Source: Syntrophomonas sp. UBA1368 (GTDB lineage Bacteria > Bacillota > Syntrophomonadia > Syntrophomonadales > Syntrophomonadaceae). Taken from it: a stretch of 5,626 bases of DNA. Numbering within the stretch: the stretch's first letter is position 1; each line of letters opens with the position of its first letter. Location: positions 1 through 5,626 of the forward strand of contig DBRM01000033.1 in NCBI GenBank assembly GCA_002305965.1, given 5' to 3'. A program made the position numbers and the translations under genes. This document shows, piece after piece, positions 1 through 4,855 of the stretch. The notes under the pieces were generated by a model. The model had not been told where the DNA came from, made no database searches, and worked only from the letters and a program-made list of their open reading frames with translations.

Positions 1-54
1 CGCACGCGATACAATCAAGGAAGCTATTAGCCTTTTTTGACGGTCTGGAGTAAT

Positions 55-1122
55 TTATTCGACCTTGACTGTCCACCCAAAAACATCTTCCATGCTGCCG
101 CTTTGAATTCCGGTAATCGTATCATATAATTTTTGCGATGTTGGTCCAATCCTGCCTTCATTGATCACCATTTCTTTCTCACCATAGGTCATTTCCCCGA
201 TGGGTGAAATTACAGCTGCAGTCCCGGTTCCAAAGGCTTCCTCCAATTTGCCTTCAGCGTATGCCGCAAACAGTTCGTCGATACTGATTCTTCTTTCACT
301 TACGGGCATTCCCCAGTGCTTGAGCAGTTGAATGGTTGAATCACGAGTTATTCCGGCTAAAATGCTGCCTTCCAGTGCCGGTGTAACCACTTCTCCATCA
401 ATTTTAAAGAATACATTCATGGTGCCGACTTCTTCAATATATTTTCTCTCTACCCCGTCCAACCAGAGAACCTGGGTAAAGCCTCTTTTTTCTGCTTCCT
501 GCTGGGCTTTGATACTGGCGGCATAGTTTCCTGCCGTCTTGGTATATCCCATACCCCCTTTAACGGCTCGCACATAATTGCTTTCAACATAAATTTTCAC
601 AGGATTGATGCCTTCAGGATAATAAGCTCCTACCGGGCACATAATGATCATAAATTTATAATTTTTAGCCGGATGTACGCCCAGATGAGGCTCAGTGGCA
701 ATAACAAAAGGACGCAGATAAAGTGAGGTTCCTTCCGCTTCAGGGATCCAGTCTTTGTCTATCGCCACCAGTTTCTTTAAAGCTTCTACCGCAAATTCCT
801 CATCGAGCTGCGGAATACAAAGCCTTTCATTGGATATATTCAATCGATGCATATTGGCTGAAGGCCTGAAAAGTTGGATTTCTCCTTCTTTGGTCTTATA
901 AGCTTTCAACCCTTCAAAGGTAGCCTGCCCGTAATGAAGGATCATAATGGAAGGATCCAATTGCAGCGGTCCGTAAGGAACGATCCGGGGATCATGCCAG
1001 CCCTGGCCTTCCGTATAATCCATAACAAACATGTGGTCAGTAAAATATCTGCCGAAACCGAGGTTGTTTTGATCCGGCTTTTCCCGTAATGCATCAGCCT
1101 TTTGGATCGTGATCTTTTCCAT
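55..1122 (-). CDS. ilvE: Branched-chain amino acid aminotransferase (class IV, PLP-dependent)
   Basis: This 355-aa protein transfers the amino group between glutamate and the 2-keto acids of leucine, isoleucine and valine, in the cytoplasm, as the last step of their synthesis or first step of their breakdown. It is a class IV (D-amino-acid-transaminase-like fold) enzyme of the longer eukaryote/Firmicute BCAT type, full length for that group (about 355-365 aa). The PLP lysine is K195 in GGMGYTKTAGNYAAS. The cofactor-holding glutamate is E231 in EEVGTMN, the phosphate-binding loop is FGTGTAA (297-303), and the N-terminal part has the family's HYGQATFEGLKAY (63-75). The start is supported by AGGAGA at 1132-1137, 9 nt upstream. 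It lies 165 bp downstream of the kinase gene on the same strand and could be co-transcribed or have its own promoter. No T-box leader is visible. The family call is very firm; substrate preference within branched-chain acids is inferred. Confidence 0.97.
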   Translation of the reverse strand: MEKITIQKADALREKPDQNNLGFGRYFTDHMFVMDYTEGQGWHDPRIVPYGPLQLDPSIMILHYGQATFEGLKAYKTKEGEIQLFRPSANMHRLNISNERLCIPQLDEEFAVEALKKLVAIDKDWIPEAEGTSLYLRPFVIATEPHLGVHPAKNYKFMIIMCPVGAYYPEGINPVKIYVESNYVRAVKGGMGYTKTAGNYAASIKAQQEAEKRGFTQVLWLDGVERKYIEEVGTMNVFFKIDGEVVTPALEGSILAGITRDSTIQLLKHWGMPVSERRISIDELFAAYAEGKLEEAFGTGTAAVISPIGEMTYGEKEMVINEGRIGPTSQKLYDTITGIQSGSMEDVFGWTVKVE

Positions 1123-1210
1123 TGTTCTTCATCTCCTAAAAATTCTTTAGCCGGGGGAGATATTCTTGCGTATTTCCCTCATCCTGTCATTTATAAAGTT
1201 ATTAGAATAT

Positions 1211-1219
1211 ATTATGCCA
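1211..1219 (-). promoter_or_regulatory. Weak candidate extended -10 promoter for ilvE
   Basis: On the minus strand this reads TGGCATAAT, a TGn-extended -10 element with five of six matches to TATAAT. It would start transcription near 1204, giving a leader of about 80 nt before ilvE. I see no convincing -35 hexamer at 16-18 bp, so this rests on the extended -10 alone. The surrounding DNA is AT-rich, so chance matches are likely. Confidence 0.3.
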
Positions 1220-1250
1220 GAATTGAGAGCTTTTTGGATTGTATACATTG

Positions 1251-1271
1251 AAATATTTTTCAAAAATATTT
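1251..1271. repeat. Perfect palindrome, 10-bp arms around one base
   Basis: Arm AAATATTTTT (1251-1260) and its exact reverse complement AAAAATATTT (1262-1271) flank a single C at 1261. It begins 16 bp past the kinase stop codon and lies about 130 bp upstream of the ilvE start. All stem bases are A/T and no U-run follows on either strand, so it is a poor intrinsic terminator. A protein-binding operator for ilvE is the alternative. It resembles the CodY box (AATTTTCWGAAAATT) in general AT-rich dyad form but differs at five of 15 positions, so I do not assign it. Confidence 0.6.
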
Positions 1272-1287
1272 TTATAATCATTTTTGT

Positions 1288-3192
1288 TTACCCCAAAATC
1301 ATGGGAAAGGTTATTTTAAAAGTCGTCCCCTCAGACCCGGTAGTTAAATCGATTTTGGCATGATGGTTTTCGACGATGCTGTAACAAACTGCCAGGCCCA
1401 GGCCGGTTCCCTCATCTTTGGTGGTAAAAAATGGGGTGCCGATTTGTCCTATCACATCAGCAGGTATCCCACGCCCCTGGTCTTGAATCAACATATTTAC
1501 CCCGTCGCTGTCCTGATAGGTACTGACTCTCAGCACGCCTCCATCAGGCATGGCATCCAGTCCATTACGTACCAGGTTGAAGATTAACTGCCGGATCTGG
1601 GCTTGATCTAGCATAACCTGAACATAATCCTGCAGGTCCGTTTCGATAATGATATTTTTTTGATAGGCATCCACCAGTATGAGGGGCATAAGGTTTAATA
1701 TAGCGTCTTTTAAGTAATGCGGTCTTAAGTCTGCATTTTTATCTTGTGCCAGGGACATAAACTTGGTTATTAATTCATTGAGCCGGTCTATCTCTTCGAT
1801 CATGAGCTCCAGGGCATCTATATCATTTTTATAGCAATCCCGCATCTTGAATAATTCCAGGTATCCTCTGATCGAAGTCATTGGATTTCTTATCTCATGG
1901 GCCATTCCGGCAGACATCTGCCCGATCAGTTTCAAATTGTCCAATCTAGCCATCTCTTTCTGATAGTGCCTCAATTCAGTAATGTCGTTGGCAACCGCCA
2001 GTAAACAATCCTCCCCTTCCCAGGAAACCTTGACTCCTGACAATAAGCTTACTCTCTCTTCCCCGGTGGTTAAATGATACTTTACTTCATAATTCATAGC
2101 CTTGTGATTCTGAAGCAGCTCCATCACAAAATCAGTGGTTTCATCCATATCAAACAGCTGATCGAAATACACTTCCTGTCGGGTAAATTCTTCACGGGTC
2201 AGCTTGTTCCTCAATAGAAAACGATCATTGACTTCAATGATCCTTTTGTCCTTTAAGGATACGATAAGAATCGACATCGGTATGCTGTTAAATATTTGAT
2301 GCAAAAGCTGCTGGGATTGCTTAAGGGACTCCTCGGCTTGTTTCCGTTTGGTTATGTCAACCATAGTTGCCAGGATATAATCCTCCCCTTCAATATCAAT
2401 CAAATTGATGGAGGATATTACATAGCCAATTTCTCCTGTTTTCATTCTATAACCAAATTCCATGCCTTCAATGTATCCGTCTGTCATAAGTGCTTCAAAC
2501 ACTCTTTGCCTGTCTTTTAAATCTGCCCAGAGCCCCAGTTTAAAAACACTCTGCCCGATAACCTCTTCTCTGGTATAACCGGGAGTACTGGCAAATCTTT
2601 CATTGACATCAATGTACACCCCATCTGAAACACGGGATATAGACATACCAGTCAGATTTTGATTAAAAGCCTTGGAGAATTTTTCATTAGCCAGCTCCAG
2701 GGACTTTTGCAGTTCGATTTGTTTGTCAATATTTAAAACCGAAGAGATCAGGCATCGGTTGCCATCAAGCTCAATTAAACTGCTGGCTAAAAGGCAAATA
2801 CCGATCTGTCCGTTTTTCATTCTGAATTCAGTGTACCGGTTTCGCACATAGCCCTGTTCAGCAATTTCTGTGACCATTTTCTTTCTCTCTTGCGGATCGG
2901 CCCAAATTTGCAAATCAAAAATACTTTTATTCAGTAATTCTTTGCGAGTAAAACCGAGGGCATCAAGCAAAGCTTCATTTACTTCAATAATGATCCCCTC
3001 TTCATAACTGCTTACCATCATAGGAATCTGGTTATGATAAAATGCATCCCCGAATTTCATGGCCACAATGCGCCAGTTCTCAAGTTCTGTATTAAGTCTG
3101 TCAATTATTTTTCGTTGTCTTTTAATCTCTGCTTCCAATTCCCTGATATATTCATTCCGGTAACTTATGGAAGGATTATTTGCACCTGTCAT
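1288..3192 (-). CDS. Soluble three-PAS sensor histidine kinase (KinA/sporulation-kinase-like), no adjacent regulator
   Basis: A 634-aa cytoplasmic two-component kinase without any transmembrane segment or signal peptide. In order: a charged coiled coil (about 12-40), PAS1 (about 48-158), PAS2 (about 172-285), PAS3 (about 296-408), a HisKA dimerisation domain with H-box GMAHEIRNPMTS (phospho-acceptor H432), and an HATPase_c domain with N-box NLVRNGLDAM (N543), G1 box DQGRGI (571-576), F-box TPFFTTK (586-592) and G2 box GTGLGLAV (595-602). All catalytic boxes are intact, so it should be active. PAS1 and PAS2 share the phrase IWAD/LWAD with DR/ER downstream and look like a duplication. The H-box and soluble multi-PAS layout recall the Bacillus/clostridial Spo0A kinases, but signal and partner are unknown. 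The start is the ATG at 3192; an in-frame ATG at 3210 would put AGGAGGT inside the coding sequence. It is divergent from crt-hbd. Confidence 0.95.
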   Translation of the reverse strand: MTGANNPSISYRNEYIRELEAEIKRQRKIIDRLNTELENWRIVAMKFGDAFYHNQIPMMVSSYEEGIIIEVNEALLDALGFTRKELLNKSIFDLQIWADPQERKKMVTEIAEQGYVRNRYTEFRMKNGQIGICLLASSLIELDGNRCLISSVLNIDKQIELQKSLELANEKFSKAFNQNLTGMSISRVSDGVYIDVNERFASTPGYTREEVIGQSVFKLGLWADLKDRQRVFEALMTDGYIEGMEFGYRMKTGEIGYVISSINLIDIEGEDYILATMVDITKRKQAEESLKQSQQLLHQIFNSIPMSILIVSLKDKRIIEVNDRFLLRNKLTREEFTRQEVYFDQLFDMDETTDFVMELLQNHKAMNYEVKYHLTTGEERVSLLSGVKVSWEGEDCLLAVANDITELRHYQKEMARLDNLKLIGQMSAGMAHEIRNPMTSIRGYLELFKMRDCYKNDIDALELMIEEIDRLNELITKFMSLAQDKNADLRPHYLKDAILNLMPLILVDAYQKNIIIETDLQDYVQVMLDQAQIRQLIFNLVRNGLDAMPDGGVLRVSTYQDSDGVNMLIQDQGRGIPADVIGQIGTPFFTTKDEGTGLGLAVCYSIVENHHAKIDLTTGSEGTTFKITFPMILG

Positions 3193-3200
3193 GAAATTTG

Positions 3201-3207
3201 ACCTCCT
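3201..3207 (-). promoter_or_regulatory. Ribosome binding site that fixes the kinase start
   Basis: The minus strand reads AGGAGGT, a full match to the anti-Shine-Dalgarno, 8 nt before the ATG at 3192. An upstream in-frame ATG at 3210 overlaps this site (its first codons are ATG AGG AGG) and has no Shine-Dalgarno of its own, so the six extra residues MRRSNF are most likely not translated. Confidence 0.9.
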
Positions 3208-3217
3208 CATTTTTCCA

Positions 3218-3223
3218 ATTATA
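3218..3223 (-). promoter_or_regulatory. Candidate -10 element for the kinase gene
   Basis: The minus strand reads TATAAT, a perfect -10 hexamer, placing the start of transcription near 3211 and giving a leader of about 20 nt that still contains the Shine-Dalgarno. The hexamer 17 bp upstream (GCAACA, 3241-3246) matches the -35 consensus at only three positions, so this would be a weak or activated housekeeping promoter. Confidence 0.45.
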
Positions 3224-3419
3224 CAAAATTCGATTATTCTTGTTGCGAAATATGTGTCATCAAATGTCGAGTTGATTATTTTTCTAAAATCAAAGAAAAA
3301 ACGGGATAAAACTACAAAAGTTACCCGGTATTCATGTACAATTGTTTAGTTTTAGTAAGGGAATTTTGTCAGATTTTATTTAAATAACAAGAAAGGTCTT
3401 ATTTTCATCGCGAATTTAA

Positions 3420-3435
3420 AATGCATCTACGCATT
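3420..3435. promoter_or_regulatory. Upstream dyad, copy 1 (putative sigma-54 activator site)
   Basis: AATGCATCTACGCATT is an inverted repeat AATGC-N6-GCATT. The identical half-sites with the identical 6-bp spacer recur at 3536-3551. Its centre lies about 264 bp upstream of the predicted crt transcription start, within looping range of a bacterial enhancer-binding protein. It is also about 230 bp upstream of the kinase start and could serve that gene. The binding protein is not known. Confidence 0.5.
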
Positions 3436-3535
3436 ATTTTTTAATAAATTAACTGAAGATTCAATTTGCTCACACACGGTTTGCTAAAAGAGTAGTTGTA
3501 GTTTATGACGCCATCACCTGTCCTATAATCATTCC

Positions 3536-3551
3536 AATGCATAGTTGCATT
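3536..3551. promoter_or_regulatory. Upstream dyad, copy 2 (putative sigma-54 activator site)
   Basis: AATGCATAGTTGCATT repeats the AATGC-N6-GCATT dyad of 3420-3435, sharing also the first two spacer bases (AT). Its centre is about 148 bp upstream of the predicted start of transcription, the typical position for an activator site at a sigma-54 promoter. The centre-to-centre distance to copy 1 is 116 bp, close to eleven helical turns. Confidence 0.6.
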
Positions 3552-3556
3552 TTTTT

Positions 3557-3572
3557 GATGTTCATTTGCATT
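3557..3572. promoter_or_regulatory. Upstream dyad, degenerate copy 3
   Basis: GATGTTCATTTGCATT keeps the right half-site GCATT exactly and three of five bases of the left half-site, with the same N6 spacing. It sits exactly 21 bp (two helical turns) downstream of copy 2, so proteins on both sites would face the same side of the DNA, as is usual for cooperative enhancer-binding proteins. Taken alone it would not be notable. Confidence 0.35.
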
Positions 3573-3665
3573 TTTTCACGAAACAGGTTCTTTTTTATCC
3601 ATCACTTTACGCAGGGCTTTGCCATTTTATTGGCTTTTGGTTTTTTGTCAGGGCTATCTTAAAAA

Positions 3666-3681
3666 TGGCATGGCTTTTGCA
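3666..3681 (+). promoter_or_regulatory. Sigma-54 (RpoN) promoter for crt-hbd
   Basis: TGGCATGGCTTTTGCA matches the -24/-12 consensus TGGCACG-N4-TTGCW at 11 of 12 defined positions. The invariant GG (3667-3668) and GC (3679-3680) are separated by exactly 10 bp as required. The expected start of transcription is near A3692. Such promoters are silent without an AAA+ enhancer-binding protein, which fits the dyads upstream. The element points toward crt, whose start codon is about 316 bp further on, with no other gene between. No enhancer-binding protein gene is in the window. Confidence 0.88.
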
Positions 3682-3694
3682 TGTGTAAAAGAAC

Positions 3695-3716
3695 GATAAC
3701 TGAAATAAACGTTATC
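3695..3716 (+). repeat. Inverted repeat at the predicted mRNA 5' end
   Basis: GATAAC (3695-3700) and GTTATC (3711-3716) form six-base-pair arms around 10 nt, beginning about 4 nt after the predicted transcription start. It could be a 5' stabilising hairpin or an operator in the initially transcribed region. The GTTATC word appears again at 3887-3892. The stem is short and could be chance. Confidence 0.4.
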
Positions 3717-3750
3717 CCCCTTATACACCATTATTTTTTCGCCGCTGCTC

Positions 3751-3826
3751 TCTATGATGGCTTACAGGGTCCTTCCACTACCCTGTTCAAAGAAAAACTA
3801 AAAAGTTATTCTTTAGCCATCATAGA
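3751..3826 (+). ncRNA. Candidate structured leader RNA: 76-nt three-way junction
   Basis: Three nested helices account for 58 of 76 bases. P1 pairs TCTATGATGGCT (3751-3762) with AGCCATCATAGA (3815-3826), 12 perfect pairs. P2 pairs ACAGGGT (3764-3770) with ACCCTGT (3780-3786), seven perfect pairs, 9-nt loop CCTTCCACT. P3 pairs 3789-3799 with 3804-3814, eleven positions with one A-A mismatch and an AAAA tetraloop. Junction strands are one nt (T3763), two nt (TC 3787-3788) and zero between P3 and P1, so P3 and P1 can stack coaxially. It lies between the sigma-54 promoter and crt, so it should be transcribed as part of the leader. I recognise no known riboswitch or Rfam family. No U-run follows, so it is not a terminator. 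Since the fold is intrinsic to the sequence, a dispersed hairpin repeat (REP/MITE-like) is the main alternative. Confidence 0.6.
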
Positions 3827-3885
3827 AAAGTAGCACACCTTGCAAACACTTCAGCTGGTATCATCTTATGAGGCGGGTAAAAAAC

Positions 3886-3898
3886 AGTTATCATAACT
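3886..3898. repeat. Short perfect dyad in the crt leader
   Basis: AGTTATCATAACT has six-bp perfect arms around one central C. It repeats the GTTATC word seen at the start of the leader (3711-3716). It could be an operator half shared between the two places; with a 1-nt loop it is unlikely to be an RNA hairpin. Confidence 0.35.
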
Positions 3899-3929
3899 AT
3901 CCTTCATTCCTTATTTCTCATATTAGCAT

Positions 3930-3960
3930 ATTTAAAAGTCAAAGGGGGGGATTTTTAAAT
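3930..3960 (+). repeat. A/T stem presenting a G7 tract
   Basis: ATTTAAAA (3930-3937) and TTTTAAAT (3953-3960) are exact reverse complements flanking 15 nt that contain seven consecutive G (3944-3950). AAAGGGGGGG looks like a ribosome binding site but no ATG, GTG or TTG lies at a usable distance, so it is either a decoy, a pairing partner for the C5 tract at 3716-3720, or chance. Confidence 0.35.
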
Positions 3961-3995
3961 AAAAAAAATTAAGCAGTGGTTCGAAAACTTTGTTT

Positions 3996-4002
3996 GGAGG
4001 GG
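3996..4002 (+). promoter_or_regulatory. Ribosome binding site of crt
   Basis: GGAGGGG ends 5 nt before the ATG at 4008 (the GGAGG core ends 7 nt before). It decides for this ATG over an in-frame TTG at 3990, which would place the site within the coding region and has no Shine-Dalgarno upstream. Confidence 0.88.
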
Positions 4003-4007
4003 ATTTC

Positions 4008-4790
4008 ATGACCTATGAAAACCTGTTGATAGAGAAGGAAAGCGCCATTGCCTTTCTCTATGTAAATCGTCCCAAGGCATTGAATGCCTTAAATAAAGAT
4101 ACGCTGCTGGAAATGAAAGATGCCATTGCCAGTATAAGTAATGATCCTGAGATCGATGTGTTGATCATAACCGGTGCCGGAGAGAAAGCTTTTGTAGCCG
4201 GTGCTGATATTGCCTATATGCAAAATCTGACCGCCATTGAAGGCAGAGAGTTTGGTGCTCTGGGTCAGGAAGTTTTTGGCATGATCGAAGCTATGGAAAA
4301 ACCAGTAATTGCCGCTGTAAACGGTTTTGCCCTGGGCGGCGGATGTGAACTGGCCATGTGCTGCGATTTTCGCATTGCTTCTACCAAGGCTAAATTCGGG
4401 CAGCCTGAAGTTGGATTGGGAATCACTCCAGGGTTCGGCGGGACCCAACGCTTGCCGCGTCTGGTCGGAGCAGGAATGGCCAAGCAGCTTTTGTTTACCG
4501 CTGATGTGATCAATGCTGCGGAAGCACTGCGCATAGGACTGGTAAATGAAGTTGTAAATCCCGAAGATTTAATAGCGCGTGTGAAAGAAATAGCCGGGAA
4601 AATCTGCTCCAAAGGCAAACTGGCGGTACGCCTGGCCAAAGTGGCTGCCAATGAAGGAATGCAGACTGATATTGACCGGGCTATGACCATTGAAGCAGAC
4701 CTGTTTGGTCTTTGTTTTAGTACCGAGGATCAAAAAGAAGGTATGACTGCATTTATTGAGAAACGGTCTCCCCTTTTTGTCGGTAAATAA
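4008..4790 (+). CDS. crt: Enoyl-CoA hydratase / crotonase (3-hydroxybutyryl-CoA dehydratase)
   Basis: A 260-aa crotonase-superfamily enzyme, the usual full length, that reversibly hydrates crotonyl-CoA to 3-hydroxybutyryl-CoA in the cytoplasm. The oxyanion-hole segments are AFVAGAD (61-67) and ALGGGCELA (108-116, with G111). The two catalytic glutamates of hydratases are both present, E114 in GGGCELA and E134 in GQPEVGLGITPGFGGTQRLPR (within 131-151), 20 residues apart as in the classical hydratase. This argues for true hydratase activity rather than an isomerase or decarboxylase relative. hbd follows 65 bp downstream on the same strand with no terminator between, so the two are probably one operon for butyryl-CoA formation or its reversal in butyrate oxidation. 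The upstream sigma-54 promoter and long leader suggest control by an unidentified enhancer-binding protein. Exact chain-length preference is inferred from the hbd neighbour. Confidence 0.95.
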   Translation: MTYENLLIEKESAIAFLYVNRPKALNALNKDTLLEMKDAIASISNDPEIDVLIITGAGEKAFVAGADIAYMQNLTAIEGREFGALGQEVFGMIEAMEKPVIAAVNGFALGGGCELAMCCDFRIASTKAKFGQPEVGLGITPGFGGTQRLPRLVGAGMAKQLLFTADVINAAEALRIGLVNEVVNPEDLIARVKEIAGKICSKGKLAVRLAKVAANEGMQTDIDRAMTIEADLFGLCFSTEDQKEGMTAFIEKRSPLFVGK

Positions 4791-4840
4791 AATTTCTGAA
4801 CAAGCCTTTATATCAAGGAACGATCTAACTCAAAAAATGT

Positions 4841-4847
4841 AGGAGGT
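4841..4847 (+). promoter_or_regulatory. Ribosome binding site of hbd
   Basis: AGGAGGT lies 8 nt before the ATG at 4856. An in-frame ATG at 4850 is only 2 nt from the site and is too close, so translation most likely starts at 4856 (MKIMVLGAG), which also matches the usual N-terminus of the family. Confidence 0.88.
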
Positions 4848-4855
4848 TAATGCGA

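Larger units (their letters stand above)
3211..3665. other. Non-coding divergent regulatory region
   Basis: About 455 bp without a credible gene between the kinase start and the sigma-54 promoter. It carries the kinase -10 candidate, the AATGC-N6-GCATT dyads and a series of T-tracts. A TATAAT at 3524-3529 on the plus strand has no good -35 element. A palindrome ACAATTGT at 3338-3345 and an imperfect CGGG/CCCG-flanked dyad (3302-3327) are present, without a clear role. Confidence 0.6.
3682..4007 (+). other. Long 5' leader of the crt-hbd transcript
   Basis: If transcription begins near 3692, the leader is about 316 nt, far longer than translation requires. It holds the 5' hairpin, the three-way junction, a C5 tract (3716-3720), a 13-bp dyad AGTTATCATAACT (3886-3898), and a G7 tract (3944-3950) inside a weak A/T stem. 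No open reading frame with a plausible ribosome binding site and no intrinsic terminator is seen in it. Confidence 0.6.

Noticed and set aside
1..54. Possible C-terminal tail of a convergent plus-strand gene (stops at 38-40 or 51-53 depending on frame)
   Set aside because: Only 12-16 codons are visible, two frames are equally possible and neither resembles a family I recognise. A weak AAGGCTA/TAGCTT hairpin here has a mismatch in a short stem and is not a convincing terminator for ilvE.
1204..1220. Sigma-54-like TGGCAT on the minus strand upstream of ilvE
   Set aside because: The GG is not followed by GC at the required 10-bp distance (TC is found instead), so it fails the key test that the 3666-3681 element passes.
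1123..1287. T-box or other amino-acid riboswitch in front of ilvE
   Set aside because: No T-box sequence (GGGTGGNACCGCG-like), no terminator/antiterminator pair and too little space.
1166..1363. 65-aa plus-strand hydrophobic frame
   Set aside because: Composition follows from AT-rich intergenic DNA; it runs into the kinase 3' end antisense and has no Shine-Dalgarno.
3167..3349. 60-aa plus-strand frame across the kinase start region
   Set aside because: Overlaps the kinase start and its Shine-Dalgarno antisense; no ribosome binding site and no domain.
3524..3529. TATAAT on the plus strand as a housekeeping promoter for crt
   Set aside because: No acceptable -35 element at 16-18 bp, and it overlaps the putative enhancer region; an auxiliary promoter cannot be excluded but is not supported.
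3751..3826. tRNA gene or integron attC site as an explanation for the 76-nt cloverleaf-like fold
   Set aside because: The length suits a tRNA but the 12-bp closing helix, lack of an anticodon arm and lack of TTC/D-loop motifs exclude it; the GTTRRRY/RYYYAAC core sites of attC are absent.
3868..3972. 34-codon plus-strand frame in the crt leader (MRRVKNSYHNY...)
   Set aside because: No ribosome binding site upstream of its ATG and no similarity to known leader peptides; considered because the leader is long, but unsupported.
4089..4690. Minus-strand open frames of 119 and 141 aa
   Set aside because: Antisense shadows of crt with no recognisable domain or ribosome binding site.
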